Source: Flavobacteriales bacterium (GTDB taxonomy: Bacteria; Bacteroidota; Bacteroidia; Flavobacteriales_C; GCA-002722245). From it: a stretch of DNA of 64,000 nucleotides. The stretch is taken from positions 78,028-142,027 of the forward strand of contig JAHEZL010000009.1 in NCBI GenBank assembly GCA_023251095.1, read 5' to 3'. Below are positions 9,138-18,436 of this stretch, one piece after another (positions within the stretch are counted from its first letter, which is position 1; each line of letters opens with the position of its first letter). The notes beneath the pieces were generated by a model. That model made no database searches, was not told the origin of the DNA, and saw nothing but the letters and a program-made list of their open reading frames with translations. Position numbers and translations under genes: made by a program.

Positions 9138-10823
9138 TTGCAGTCGGAACTCTCCAATATATTATTCCTCCTAGGTTCTCTGGCCTTCCTCGTTTTCGGA
9201 ATGAAGATGATGACAGAGGCTATTCAAAAAGTATTGGGTGATAGTTTGCGACGCATCATAGAATCTTCTACAGAAAATAAATTCAAGGGAATTTTCAACG
9301 GATTTTTTACCACAGCACTCATTCAATCTTCCTCCGCAACGATAGTCGTTGCAGTAAGTTTAGTGAATGTTGGAATTTTAACTTTGATTGAATCGGGCTC
9401 GGTTATTTTAGGTGCAAACATAGGAACCACAGTGAGTTCATGGATGATTGCTGTGTTAGGTTTTAAAATGCATTTCAACATGAGTGCCGCTGTACCACTC
9501 ATTGCTGTTGGTGTTCCCTTCCTCTTCGCGAAAAAAAGAAAAGTGAAATTTATCGGTGAAATCATTATTGGTTTTGCAATCGTATTTACCGGATTAGAAT
9601 TTTTAATGTTATCGGTTTCCAACCCCGATCTTTTAGAAATTTATTCTTTCCTGCAAGACAATAGCGATACCTTTTTAAGCACTTTGTCTTTCATTGTAAT
9701 TGGCGCATTGTTTTCGTTTGTATTACAGTCTACAGCAGTTGCCATTGCACTCACACAAACGCTGGCCTTCACCGGAATCATTCCTATAGAAACCGCTCTG
9801 GCTATGGTTTTGGGACACAATGTCGGCTCCATCATCAACACAGAAATTACAGCCGTTGCCGGAAATGTGCACGCAAAAAGAGCAGCAAGAATTCATTCCA
9901 TTTTCAATATCGTAAGCGTGGGCTGGGCTTCTATTTTACTTCCTTTTATTGTACCGGAAATCAATTGTATTAGCGAAAAAGTTTTGGGCTTGGGTGATAT
10001 TCATAATAAAATGGGAGCACCGATCGGCATTGCTATTTTTCACACTGCATACAACACCATCAACGTTTTAATCATGATGTGGTTCCTGCCTACTTTAGCT
10101 GATTTAGCTACCAAATCAGTGAAATCAAAAGGCGATATGGATGAAGAATTTCATCTCGAATTTATTGATTCGGGCCTCATGACTTCTCCGGAAATTTCTA
10201 TTTCCGAAGCGAAAAAAGAATTGGTGAAATTTGCCGAACTCACCAAAACAATGAATGACACTTACCGTCAGTTGTTAAAAGAACAAGAGAGCGACGCTTT
10301 TGAAAACCTCATTACACAAATGAGGAAATACGAGGATCTCACCGATAATTTCGATGAAGAAATCACCAACTTCCTCACTAAAGTTTCGCAAGGAGAATTG
10401 ACTGAAGAGAACTCGTTTGAAATCCGCCGACTCCTCAGCATCGTTGGTGATTTGGAGCAAGTAGGCGATATTTATTACGGCATGGCCCTCATCATGGAGC
10501 GCAAAAAAGAAAGCAAGGTTTGGTTCATTCAGGAGCAACGTGATCACTTAAACGCCTTACTCGACAAGCTTGACAAAGCTTTCGACATCATGATCAAAAA
10601 CCTCAATACGGAATACGAAGAAGTCACTATTTCCGAAGCACGCGAAATTGAAAATGAAATTGACACTCTTCGCGATACCGCTCAAAATCAGCATCTGGAA
10701 AGCATGGAAAAAGGCGATTACAGTTATAAGAGTGGAATGTATTATAAGGATCTTTTTTCTAATTGTGAAAGGATTGGAGATTACATTATTAAGGTGAGTG
10801 AAGTGGTGACTGGGAAGCATTAA
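9138..10823 (+). CDS. Na/Pi cotransporter family protein with C-terminal PhoU-like domain
   Basis: A 561-residue sodium-phosphate cotransporter of the NptA/SLC34-like family. The start is a TTG 3 bp after the phoU stop. The next in-frame ATG would remove half of the first membrane helix (LFLLGSLAFLVFGMKMM). The two inverted Na/Pi repeats contain the QSSSAT motif (near residue 61) and the QSTAVA motif (near 197), each followed by GANIGTT or GHNVGS. From about residue 345 the protein becomes soluble and helical, with GDLEQVGDIYYGMA and NCERIGDYIIKVSEVV, a PhoU-like domain. Fusion of PhoU to the transporter, next to phoU itself, suggests feedback on low-affinity phosphate flux. Confidence 0.92.
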   Translation: MQSELSNILFLLGSLAFLVFGMKMMTEAIQKVLGDSLRRIIESSTENKFKGIFNGFFTTALIQSSSATIVVAVSLVNVGILTLIESGSVILGANIGTTVSSWMIAVLGFKMHFNMSAAVPLIAVGVPFLFAKKRKVKFIGEIIIGFAIVFTGLEFLMLSVSNPDLLEIYSFLQDNSDTFLSTLSFIVIGALFSFVLQSTAVAIALTQTLAFTGIIPIETALAMVLGHNVGSIINTEITAVAGNVHAKRAARIHSIFNIVSVGWASILLPFIVPEINCISEKVLGLGDIHNKMGAPIGIAIFHTAYNTINVLIMMWFLPTLADLATKSVKSKGDMDEEFHLEFIDSGLMTSPEISISEAKKELVKFAELTKTMNDTYRQLLKEQESDAFENLITQMRKYEDLTDNFDEEITNFLTKVSQGELTEENSFEIRRLLSIVGDLEQVGDIYYGMALIMERKKESKVWFIQEQRDHLNALLDKLDKAFDIMIKNLNTEYEEVTISEAREIENEIDTLRDTAQNQHLESMEKGDYSYKSGMYYKDLFSNCERIGDYIIKVSEVVTGKH

Positions 10824-10834
10824 CACCCGCGCTC

Positions 10835-10876
10835 CGTCATTGCGAGAATTTTTGTACTCAAAAATTGAAGCAATCC
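10835..10876 (+). repeat. Dispersed 41-bp palindromic repeat, copy 1
   Basis: The element begins CGTCATTGCGAG and ends TTGAAGCAATCC. Its core AATTTTTG-TACT-CAAAAATT (10847-10866) is a perfect 8-bp stem with a 4-base loop. Two further copies, both in opposite orientation, lie at 39877-39917 and 52981-53021. It sits in the gap after the Na/Pi gene. Confidence 0.8.
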
Positions 10877-10898
10877 TATAAGACCAAAACGCCATTAA

Positions 10899-11297
10899 AT
10901 GAAAACTAAGATTGGAGTACTTCTAGATAGGCCTACAATTGATGAAGGCACAGTGGATATTAGCGGATCTATTAGTTTAAAGACTAATTCAGAAACAATC
11001 CGCTTAGGAGAATGTTACTTATCACAAAAAGCATTTTTAAATGGTCTTCGCGAAGGCGATACTATTTTCTATGAACCCGAAAGCATTTGGGCATGGAAAT
11101 CTGGAGAAAATCTAGTGGGCGCTTCATACTTAAAAGTAAACGGAAGAATTATTAAGAACGCTGATACAGAAAAATATTGCGACAATGAATCCACCTTTCA
11201 TTTGGGATTTTATATCGTTATTCTAATTCTTGTGCTATTAATTAAGTGGTCATTAAAAAAATGGTGGAGGAAAATTCCTGATGCACCAAAGTATTGA
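10899..11297 (+). CDS. Hypothetical protein with one C-terminal membrane helix
   Basis: A 132-residue protein with an ATG start and no signal peptide. The first 100 residues are soluble and mixed strand/helix (VDISGSISLKTNSETIRLGECYLSQKAFLNGL region). Residues 103-120 (FYIVILILVLLIKWSL) form one membrane helix followed by a basic tail (KKWWRKIPDAPKY), so it may be tail-anchored. I do not recognise a family. It lies between a repeat and the repeat-rich gap before hppA. Confidence 0.5.
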   Translation: MKTKIGVLLDRPTIDEGTVDISGSISLKTNSETIRLGECYLSQKAFLNGLREGDTIFYEPESIWAWKSGENLVGASYLKVNGRIIKNADTEKYCDNESTFHLGFYIVILILVLLIKWSLKKWWRKIPDAPKY

Positions 11298-11303
11298 TTT
11301 TTC

Positions 11304-11530
11304 ATGTTGATTGAATTCTTCCCTCGCTTCGACAAGTTTAGCGAAGCGAACTTGTTGGTTTTACGAGTATACTTAGAAGCTTTCAGCTTCTTTCCTTCGC
11401 AGAAGGAACATTGTTTTTCTTTCAGAAAAAGGAAGCTGAAAGCTTCCACGTTGATTCGTTATTCCGCTGAGTTACGCTTCGCTAAACTCAGCGGAGCGGA
11501 GGAAACCGCGTCCAACAGAAAACCTAAAAC
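11304..11530. repeat. Repeat-rich non-coding gap with several inverted repeats
   Basis: An open frame crosses this stretch, but its composition is that of stacked palindromes. ACAAGTT/AACTTGT brackets TAGCGAAGCG near 11333-11357. GAAGCTTTCAGCTTC near 11378 recurs inverted as GAAGCTGAAAGCTTC near 11432. CCGCTGAGTT/AACTCAGCGG brackets ACGCTTCGCTA near 11465-11496. I take it as a cluster of REP-like elements, not a gene. Confidence 0.55.
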
Positions 11531-11566
11531 AAAAAAGCTCCGGGAAAATTCCCGGAGCTTTTTTTT
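11531..11566 (-). terminator. Strong terminator after hppA (works on both strands)
   Basis: AAAAAAGCTCCGGGAA pairs with TTCCCGGAGCTTTTTT, a 16-bp symmetrical hairpin with a 2-base loop and T-runs on both strands. It begins 19 bp beyond the hppA stop. Confidence 0.9.
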
Positions 11567-11584
11567 ATAAATCTATTTCAAATA

Positions 11585-13987
11585 TTAATGTGAATGATCA
11601 GGAGTTGCTTGTGGAGTTTCCATTGCTGGTACTCCAATAACAGTTACTGAATCCGGTTTATGACAACAAGCTTTTTTCTCTTCTTGTCCGTGACAAGATG
11701 CTGCTGCGTCTTTTTTACAACCTTCAGCACCTTCTTTTTTGCAGCAAGAAGTAGCTTCTTTTCCGTGGCATGAAGCAGCTGCTCCACCTTCAGAGTGTCC
11801 GCTACCCAAGATTGGAGCGATAACTAAACCGATCAAGCAAGTCAATTTAATTAAGATGTTCATTGACGGACCAGATGTATCTTTAAATGGATCACCAACT
11901 GTATCACCAGTTACTGCAGCTTTGTGAGCGTCAGAACCTTTGTAAGTCATTTCACCATTGATCATAACACCAGCTTCAAACGATTTTTTAGCGTTGTCCC
12001 ATGCACCACCTGCGTTGTTTTGGAACACTGCCCAAAGAACACCAGATACAGTAACACCAGCCATATAACCACCTAACATTTCAGCGATCAATTGGTTGTT
12101 GTCTCCGTAAACCAATTTACCTAAACATACAATTGCAATCGGGAAACCAATAGTTAAAATACCAGGCAACATCATTTCGCGCAAAGCGGCTTTAGTAGAA
12201 ATCTCCACACATTTACCGTATTCAGGTTTTCCTGTACCTTCCATGATTCCCGGAATTTCTTTGAACTGGCGACGAACTTCATACACCATATCCATTGCAG
12301 CTTTACCTACAGAGTTCATTGCCAAAGCAGAGAACACTACCGGAATCATACCACCTACGAACAACATCGCCAAAACTGGAGCTTTAAAGATGTTGATCCC
12401 GTCGATGCCTGTGAAAGTCACATAAGCAGCAAACAATGCTAAGGAAGTCAAAGCAGCAGAAGCGATCGCAAAACCTTTTCCTGTTGCAGCAGTAGTGTTA
12501 CCTACTGAATCTAAAATATCTGTACGTTGACGAACTTCTTTAGGCAATTCGCTCATTTCAGCGATACCACCGGCGTTGTCAGAAATTGGTCCGAAAGCAT
12601 CAATCGCCAACTGCATAGCTGTTGTAGCCATCATTGCAGAAGCGGCCAAAGCCACACCGTAGAAACCAGCTAAAGCGTAAGACGCCCAGATAGCACCTGC
12701 GAATAACAATACTGTTGGGAAAGTTGAAATCATCCCTGTTGCCAAACCAGCAATTACGTTGGTTCCGGCACCTGTTGAAGATTTTTGTACGATTTTCAAA
12801 ACCGGTTTTGTACCTAATCCAGTGTAGTATTCAGTTACTGATGAAATTCCACCACCTACTATTAATCCAACCAGTGTAGCGTAGAAAACTCTCATTGAAG
12901 AAATTTCTTTTGAACCTTCACCGAAGAAATCCATTTGCATGGTTTCAGGCAACATATATCCAACTAGGAAATAACAAGAGATGGCAGTCAATACGATAGA
13001 AACCCAGTTTCCAACATTTAATGCACCTTGTACTTGTTTTTCTTTAGCTGTATTGTCTTTAATTTTTACCAGCAATGTTCCAACGATAGAGAACAGGATA
13101 CCGAAACCGGCAATTGCCATTGGCAACAAGATTGGTCCGATACCACCGAAAGCATCAAGATTACCAGCAGCATCTAAAATCGCACCGCCGTTGTCTTTAA
13201 TAATATAGTTACCTAAAACCATAGCCGCCAAAACTGTTGCTACATAAGAACCGAATAAATCGGCACCCATACCGGCAACGTCACCTACGTTATCACCTAC
13301 GTTATCAGCGATAGTTGCAGGGTTTCTAGGATCATCCTCAGGAATACCGGCTTCTACTTTACCAACTAAGTCGGCACCAACGTCGGCAGCTTTAGTATAA
13401 ATACCACCACCCACACGAGCGAACAATGCGATTGATTCAGCACCTAAAGAGAATCCAGCCAAAGTTTCCAAAACGATGGTCATGTCGTCTGTTGAAGTCC
13501 AAACTCCACCCATAAAATAATGGAAGAAGAAAATAAAGAAAGTAGTTAAACCTAAAACGGCTAAACCAGCAACACCTAATCCCATTACAGTACCACCACC
13601 GAAAGAAACTTTCAATGCTTGTGGTAAACTTGTACGGGCAGCTTGCGTTGTTCTTACGTTTGTTTTAGTTGCGATTTTCATCCCCATGTTTCCAGCTAAT
13701 GCTGAGAAAAAGGCTCCGAAAATAAAAGCAACTACTATTAATATAGAAGTTGTTGGAACTACGAAAGAGATACCAGCCAATACGATGCTGGCGGCAATCA
13801 CGAAAAGAGTTAATAATCTGTATTCTGCTTTAAGGAAGGCCAATGCACCTTCATAGATATAATCTGAAATTTCTTTCATTTTTCCATCTCCGGCATCTTG
13901 TTTTAAAACCCAAGATCTTTTGATCGCCATGAAAGCTAATCCTATTAATGCCATTACGATAGGCACGTAAATCATCATTGATTCCAT
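11585..13987 (-). CDS. hppA: Membrane-bound proton/sodium-translocating pyrophosphatase with Cys/His-rich tail
   Basis: Integral membrane enzyme that couples pyrophosphate hydrolysis to cation export across the inner membrane. The substrate-binding acidic motifs are intact: DVGADLVGKVEAGIPEDDPRNPATIADNVGDNVGD region near residues 200-235 and a second aspartate set near 475 and 695-712. GNTTAATGKG has Ala where K+-independent enzymes have Lys, so this is the K+-dependent class. The usual glutamate in DLFESY is Gly (DLFGSY), and a glutamate appears in FSLGAESIALFARVGGG. Residues 728-800 are an extra tail with seven Cys and six His (CHGKEATSCCKK, CHGQEEKKACCHK, DHSH), outside the normal family length. 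A TTTG-N19-TAACTTTG promoter lies about 40 bp upstream of the start. Confidence 0.95.
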   Translation of the reverse strand: MESMMIYVPIVMALIGLAFMAIKRSWVLKQDAGDGKMKEISDYIYEGALAFLKAEYRLLTLFVIAASIVLAGISFVVPTTSILIVVAFIFGAFFSALAGNMGMKIATKTNVRTTQAARTSLPQALKVSFGGGTVMGLGVAGLAVLGLTTFFIFFFHYFMGGVWTSTDDMTIVLETLAGFSLGAESIALFARVGGGIYTKAADVGADLVGKVEAGIPEDDPRNPATIADNVGDNVGDVAGMGADLFGSYVATVLAAMVLGNYIIKDNGGAILDAAGNLDAFGGIGPILLPMAIAGFGILFSIVGTLLVKIKDNTAKEKQVQGALNVGNWVSIVLTAISCYFLVGYMLPETMQMDFFGEGSKEISSMRVFYATLVGLIVGGGISSVTEYYTGLGTKPVLKIVQKSSTGAGTNVIAGLATGMISTFPTVLLFAGAIWASYALAGFYGVALAASAMMATTAMQLAIDAFGPISDNAGGIAEMSELPKEVRQRTDILDSVGNTTAATGKGFAIASAALTSLALFAAYVTFTGIDGINIFKAPVLAMLFVGGMIPVVFSALAMNSVGKAAMDMVYEVRRQFKEIPGIMEGTGKPEYGKCVEISTKAALREMMLPGILTIGFPIAIVCLGKLVYGDNNQLIAEMLGGYMAGVTVSGVLWAVFQNNAGGAWDNAKKSFEAGVMINGEMTYKGSDAHKAAVTGDTVGDPFKDTSGPSMNILIKLTCLIGLVIAPILGSGHSEGGAAASCHGKEATSCCKKEGAEGCKKDAAASCHGQEEKKACCHKPDSVTVIGVPAMETPQATPDHSH

Positions 13988-14025
13988 AAATATTAATTAG
14001 TAATTGTTCGTTTTAAATTGGTCGG

Positions 14026-14056
14026 CAAAGTTAATTATTTAATGTAATTGCGCAAA
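14026..14056 (-). promoter_or_regulatory. Promoter of hppA
   Basis: Read on the minus strand, TTTG (14056-14053), 19 bp, then TAACTTTG (14033-14026) matches the Bacteroidota consensus TTTG-N19-TAnnTTTG exactly. It predicts a 5' leader of about 30-35 nt before the ATG at 13987. Confidence 0.75.
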
Positions 14057-14062
14057 TCACGC

Positions 14063-15046
14063 TTATGCCTTTTTATATAGTACACTTTTCACAGCGCCTT
14101 TAATGCGCTCCACGTTAGGAAGAGCTTCATTGATAAGGTTCATAGCGTATGGAAGCGGAACGTCTCTTGAAGTTACTCTTTGGATAGGGGCATCCAAATA
14201 ATCAAAAGCTTCGTGTTGTACTTTATAAGTGATCTCGCCGGAAATTGAAGCCAAAGGCCAAGCCTCTTCAACAATCACCAAGCGGTTTGTTTTTTTAATG
14301 GAAGTATAAATTGCATCGTAGTCAATCGGACGAACAGTTCTTAAGTCGATCACCTCAACGCTGATTCCTTCTTTTTCCAATTCGGCACAAGCAACAAGCA
14401 CTACGTGAACTATTTTCCCGAAAGTTACCAGAGTAACATCCGTTCCTTTTCTTTTAATGTCGGCAACTCCGATAGGAATTAAATATTCTCCTTCAGGAAC
14501 TTCGCCTTTATCTCCGTACATCTGTTCAGATTCCATGAAAATCACCGGGTCATTATCACGAATGGCTGATTTCAATAATCCTTTAGCATCGTAAGGAGTA
14601 GATGGAACGATTACTTTCAAACCTGGAGTGTTGGCAAACCAGCTTTCAAAAGCTTGTGAATGCTGAGCTCCTAATTGTCCGGCGGAAGCGGTTGGACCTC
14701 TAAACACTATCGGGCAATTGAATTGTCCACCCGACATAGAATATACTTTCGCAGCTGAGTTGATCACCTGATCAATCGCCACCAAAGCGAAGTTAAAAGT
14801 CATGAATTCTACTACCGGTCGCAAGCCGTTCATTGCTGAACCAACTGCTATTCCGGCGAAACCTAACTCAGCGATAGGGGTATCAATCACTCGTTTTTCA
14901 CCAAATTCTTCCAGCATTCCCTGGCTCACTTTGTACGCACCGTTGTATTCGGCAACTTCTTCACCTATTAAATAGACATTGGAATCTGCACGCATTTCTT
15001 CGTTTAAGGCCTCACGCAATGCCTCTCTGAATTGTAATACTCTCAT
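14063..15046 (-). CDS. pdhB: Pyruvate dehydrogenase E1 component, beta subunit
   Basis: The beta half of the alpha2beta2 thiamine-diphosphate E1 enzyme that decarboxylates pyruvate and passes the acetyl group to E2 lipoate. It is 327 residues. EEVAEYNGAYKVSQGMLEEFG near residues 29-49 includes the E that contacts the thiamine ring. IDTPIAELGFAGIAVGSAMNGLRPV and SAGQLGAQHSQAFESWFANTPGLKVI carry the beta-subunit signatures. The alpha subunit is not adjacent, so it must be encoded elsewhere. The alternative is another 2-oxoacid dehydrogenase E1 beta, but the sequence reads as pyruvate type. Confidence 0.92.
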   Translation of the reverse strand: MRVLQFREALREALNEEMRADSNVYLIGEEVAEYNGAYKVSQGMLEEFGEKRVIDTPIAELGFAGIAVGSAMNGLRPVVEFMTFNFALVAIDQVINSAAKVYSMSGGQFNCPIVFRGPTASAGQLGAQHSQAFESWFANTPGLKVIVPSTPYDAKGLLKSAIRDNDPVIFMESEQMYGDKGEVPEGEYLIPIGVADIKRKGTDVTLVTFGKIVHVVLVACAELEKEGISVEVIDLRTVRPIDYDAIYTSIKKTNRLVIVEEAWPLASISGEITYKVQHEAFDYLDAPIQRVTSRDVPLPYAMNLINEALPNVERIKGAVKSVLYKKA

Positions 15047-15170
15047 ATATGTTTTTTTTAAGCGGGGCTAAAATAAAAATAATCTGTAAGAATAAAGAAT
15101 GCTAGGCCAAATTTGAATTTTTGAAGAAAAAATAACCTTTATGTAAGTCTCTTCGTAAAGCCCCAAAGTT

Positions 15171-15178
15171 TACATTTG
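15171..15178 (+). promoter_or_regulatory. -7 promoter element of etfBA
   Basis: TACATTTG matches TAnnTTTG and lies 25 bp before the etfB ATG. No good TTTG is found at the usual 19-bp spacing, so only this element is supported. Confidence 0.45.
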
Positions 15179-15203
15179 AACAACTAAATTCTACAGTCGA
15201 TTT

Positions 15204-15947
15204 ATGAAGATTCTTGTTTGTATCAGCTCTGTTCCCGACACTACCACAAAAATTACTTTTGCGGACGGCAACACAAAATTCAACACTGCCGGAGTGCAGT
15301 TTGTTATTAACCCCTACGATGAATTCGGACTTTCCCGCGCCATGCAACTCAAAGAAACTTTGGGTGGCAATGTAACCACTATTACTGTTGGCCGGGCCGA
15401 TACTGAACCTGTTATCCGCAAAGCACTAGCGATTGGTGCCGATGACGCAGTTCGTATTGATGCTGATCCGATGGATTCTCTTCAGGTAGCTACCGAAATT
15501 GCGAATTACGCTAAAGATAAAGGCTTCGATTTAATCATCACCGGTCGCGAATCCATTGATTACAATGGAGGAGCAGTTCCCGGAATGTTAGCCGAATTAC
15601 TAGGAATAAACTCTGTTTCACCTTGCGTGAAACTGGATATAGACGGAACTACTGCTACTATGCAGACGCTGATCGACGGGGGAAAAGAAGTTGTAAAATC
15701 TTCTCTTCCACTCGTTGCGGCCGCTCAAAAAGGAATGGTGGAAGAAAGTGAATTGCGCATACCAAACATGCGTGGTATCATGGCCGCCCGAACAAAACCT
15801 CTAGCCGTTGTGCCGGGCGCAGCAGCAGGAAATGCAAAATTCAAAACCTTTGATTTGCCTGCACCAAAAGCAGCCTGCAAAATGGTATCAGCCGACAATG
15901 TTGAGGAGCTGGTACACTTATTACATACAGAAGCAAAAGTTATTTAA
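15204..15947 (+). CDS. etfB: Electron transfer flavoprotein beta subunit
   Basis: Small subunit (247 aa) of the soluble ETF heterodimer, which takes electrons from acyl-CoA dehydrogenases and other flavoproteins and passes them to ETF-quinone oxidoreductase. The start MKILVCISSVPDTT is the family N-terminus. GADDAVRIDAD near residue 78 and the adenine-nucleotide loop ITGRESIDYNGGAVPGMLAELL near 112-133 are conserved, as is the ETF-beta signature LPLVAAAQKGMVEESELRIPNMRGIMAA region near 172-199. It is the first gene of a two-gene operon with etfA, 17 bp apart. Confidence 0.95.
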   Translation: MKILVCISSVPDTTTKITFADGNTKFNTAGVQFVINPYDEFGLSRAMQLKETLGGNVTTITVGRADTEPVIRKALAIGADDAVRIDADPMDSLQVATEIANYAKDKGFDLIITGRESIDYNGGAVPGMLAELLGINSVSPCVKLDIDGTTATMQTLIDGGKEVVKSSLPLVAAAQKGMVEESELRIPNMRGIMAARTKPLAVVPGAAAGNAKFKTFDLPAPKAACKMVSADNVEELVHLLHTEAKVI

Positions 15948-15964
15948 CTCAAAATATTTAAGAT

Positions 15965-16924
15965 ATGTCGGTATTAGTATTCGCTGAAAATTGGGACGGA
16001 AATTTTAAAAAATCAACCTTCGAAAGTGTTGCCTACGCAGCCGGATTAGCACAAGCTGCCGGCGGAAGTGTAACTGCTGTTGTGATTGGAAATGTTAGTG
16101 CAGATAATCTTTCTTCCCTTGGAACATATGGTGCAACGAAAGTAGTTCACTACGACGGCGCAGATGTTAATCATCAAGGCGTTGCTTCTATTGTAGCTCA
16201 AGCGGTTCAGGCTGCAGGCGCAAAATATGTGGTGTTCAACGGAACCTGGAAAAGCAAAGGCGCTGCTCCGAGATTGGCTATAAAATTAAACGCAGCCATC
16301 GCTACCGAAGTAGTGGAATTACCTTCCTCGACTGCTCCTTTCACAGTTAAGAAAAAAACATTCTCAGGAAAAGCTTTCGCTCATGTGGAACTTTCTTCTG
16401 ATGTAAAAATTATAGTGCTTTCCACAAACTCTTATGGAGTAAAAGAAAACGCAGTAACTGCCGCAGTTGAAAAAGGAAGCGGAAGCGCAACAGAAAAAGA
16501 CAATTCCTTACAACATGTAGAATACCAAAAAACTTCAGGTAAAATCAATTTGACTGAAGCGGAACTGGTAGTAAGCGCGGGCCGCGGAATGAAAGGTCCG
16601 GAAAACTGGGGCATGGTTGAACAACTCGCTGAAGCATTAGGCGCTGCAACAGCTTGCTCGAAACCGGTAGCGGATATCGGTTGGAGACCTCACCATGAAC
16701 ACGTTGGGCAAACAGGTATCGCCGTTGCACCAAACTTATACATCGCAATAGGAATCTCAGGAGCCATCCAGCATTTGGCCGGTATCAGCTCCTCTAAAAA
16801 AATAGTAGTCATCAACACCGATCCTGAAGCGCCTTTCTTTAAAGCTGCCGATTACGGAATTGTTGGAGACGCTCTGCAAGTAGTACCAAAATTGACTGAA
16901 GCGATAAAGAAACTTAAAGGTTAA
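15965..16924 (+). CDS. etfA: Electron transfer flavoprotein alpha subunit
   Basis: Large subunit (319 aa) of ETF. The N-terminal domain (residues 1-190) resembles EtfB. The C-terminal FAD domain carries [25 protein letters not shown] near 198-222, [36 protein letters not shown] near 235-272 and [21 protein letters not shown] near 284-304, the FAD-binding signature. A perfect 28-bp palindrome begins two bases after the stop codon and may end the transcript. Confidence 0.96.
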   Translation: MSVLVFAENWDGNFKKSTFESVAYAAGLAQAAGGSVTAVVIGNVSADNLSSLGTYGATKVVHYDGADVNHQGVASIVAQAVQAAGAKYVVFNGTWKSKGAAPRLAIKLNAAIATEVVELPSSTAPFTVKKKTFSGKAFAHVELSSDVKIIVLSTNSYGVKENAVTAAVEKGSGSATEKDNSLQHVEYQKTSGKINLTEAELVVSAGRGMKGPENWGMVEQLAEALGAATACSKPVADIGWRPHHEHVGQTGIAVAPNLYIAIGISGAIQHLAGISSSKKIVVINTDPEAPFFKAADYGIVGDALQVVPKLTEAIKKLKG

Positions 16925-16925
16925 A

Positions 16926-16953
16926 GTAGAGACGCAAAATTTTGCGTCTCTAC
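16926..16953. repeat. Perfect 28-bp palindrome (GTAGAGACGC family), after etfA
   Basis: GTAGAGACGCAAAA is followed directly by its reverse complement. A 24-bp core of the same palindrome recurs at 28869-28892, beside a variant with GGAA at 28832-28853. It could form a hairpin at the 3' end of the etfBA message, but it has no T-tract. Confidence 0.8.
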
Positions 16954-17027
16954 AAAGCCAAAAATAATATTATGTTATTTGCTTTTGGCTTTTTACTTTT
17001 ACCTTTTAACTTTCCTGAAGGGACCTG

Positions 17028-17636
17028 ATGAAGAAAATTAATTTAGACATAATAGGGTTGTCCTATAGTCAAACACAGACAGGCGCATACGCACTGGTAC
17101 TGGGAGAACGCAACGGCAAACGAAGATTACCTATCATCATAGGTGGCTTCGAAGCGCAAGCTATTGCCATTGAACTGGAGAAGATGACGCCGAGTCGTCC
17201 TTTAACCCACGACCTTTTTAAAACCTTTGCAAGTACTTTCGATATCAACATCAAAGAAGTAATTATTTACAATCTGGTGGAAGGCATTTTCTTTGCAAAA
17301 CTGATTTGCGAAAAAGATGGCAAAGAAGTGGAGATAGATGCCCGAACCTCTGATTCTATTGCCCTTGCAGTTAGATTCAACTGTCCGATATCCACCTACG
17401 AATTCATTCTTTCCTCAGCAGGAATTTTACTGGAAGACGAACAGGCAACTAGCGATACCGACGATGAAGATGCTTTGGAAGATCCGGTAGAAGAACTATT
17501 ACAATCCAGTACAAAAGACATTAAAACCATGACGCTGGAGGAACTGGAAAAATATCTGGAAGAGGCCATTACCATGGAAGATTACGAAAGAGCATCACAA
17601 ATACGCGACGAACTCAACAAACGAAAAGCATCCTGA
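17028..17636 (+). CDS. DUF151 bifunctional-nuclease family protein with C-terminal UvrB/UvrC motif
   Basis: A 202-residue protein. Residues 1-135 form the DUF151 (bifunctional nuclease) domain: GAYALVLGERNGKRRLPIIIGGFEAQAIAIELE near 18-50, SRPLTHDLFKTFA, and EIDARTSDSIALAVRFNCPI near 109-128. An acidic linker follows. Residues 162-200 (MTLEELEKYLEEAITMEDYERASQIRDEL region) match the UVR helical hairpin that binds Uvr proteins in excision repair. The combination is common in Bacteroidota; its biological role is not established. It is tightly packed upstream of thyA (3 bp). Confidence 0.85.
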   Translation: MKKINLDIIGLSYSQTQTGAYALVLGERNGKRRLPIIIGGFEAQAIAIELEKMTPSRPLTHDLFKTFASTFDINIKEVIIYNLVEGIFFAKLICEKDGKEVEIDARTSDSIALAVRFNCPISTYEFILSSAGILLEDEQATSDTDDEDALEDPVEELLQSSTKDIKTMTLEELEKYLEEAITMEDYERASQIRDELNKRKAS

Positions 17637-17639
17637 TAA

Positions 17640-18434
17640 ATGAAGCAATACCTAGATCTCCTGCAACATATCATCATCAACGGAGCTTCAAAAGAAGACC
17701 GCACAGGGACAGGAACGATCAGTGTTTTCGGCTATCAAACCCGCTTCGATTTAAATGAAGGCTTCCCTTTAATCACCACCAAAAAATGTCACCTGCGCTC
17801 TATCATCCATGAGTTGCTGTGGTTTTTACAAGGCGATACCAATATTAAATACCTCAAAGAAAACAACGTTTCCATATGGGACGAATGGGCCGATAAAAAC
17901 GGAAATCTCGGTCCGGTTTACGGCTATCAGTGGCGCTCATGGCCCACTCCCGATGGCCGCCATATCGATCAGATCACGAATTTAATTCAGCAAATAAAAA
18001 ATAATCCTGATTCCCGCCGACTCATAGTGAGCGCCTGGAACGTAGGAGAAATAGAGAAAATGGCGCTTCCACCCTGCCATGCTTTCTTTCAGTTTTATGT
18101 GGCCGACGGAAAATTATCTTGTCAGCTGTACCAACGCAGTGCCGATGTGTTTTTAGGAGTTCCCTTCAACATCGCGTCTTATGCGCTATTAACCATGATG
18201 GTAGCTCAGGTTTGTAATTTAAAACTGGGTGATTTTGTACACACTTTCGGCGACACGCATTTGTACAAAAATCATCTGGAACAAACCAACTTACAGCTTT
18301 CCAGAGAACCGCGTGCTTTACCTCAAATGAAAATTAATCCGGCAGTAAAAGATATTTTCTCTTTTAAAATTGAAGATTTTGAATTGGTCGGTTATGATCC
18401 GCATCCTCATATAAAGGCGCCGGTGGCGGTTTAA
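17640..18434 (+). CDS. thyA: Thymidylate synthase
   Basis: Converts dUMP to dTMP with methylenetetrahydrofolate as carbon donor and reductant, releasing dihydrofolate. The 264 residues equal the E. coli length. The catalytic cysteine is C146 in [13 protein letters not shown]21 in the phosphate-binding loop KEDRTGTGT, the arginine pair in [11 protein letters not shown] near 124-134, and the dUMP site [19 protein letters not shown]. It is followed 2 bp later by folA, the enzyme that recycles its product. Confidence 0.97.
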   Translation: MKQYLDLLQHIIINGASKEDRTGTGTISVFGYQTRFDLNEGFPLITTKKCHLRSIIHELLWFLQGDTNIKYLKENNVSIWDEWADKNGNLGPVYGYQWRSWPTPDGRHIDQITNLIQQIKNNPDSRRLIVSAWNVGEIEKMALPPCHAFFQFYVADGKLSCQLYQRSADVFLGVPFNIASYALLTMMVAQVCNLKLGDFVHTFGDTHLYKNHLEQTNLQLSREPRALPQMKINPAVKDIFSFKIEDFELVGYDPHPHIKAPVAV

Positions 18435-18436
18435 AC

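Noticed and set aside
11304..11570. 88-codon frame before the hppA terminator
   Set aside because: It consists of stacked inverted repeats and runs through the terminator; the translation has no protein-like pattern.
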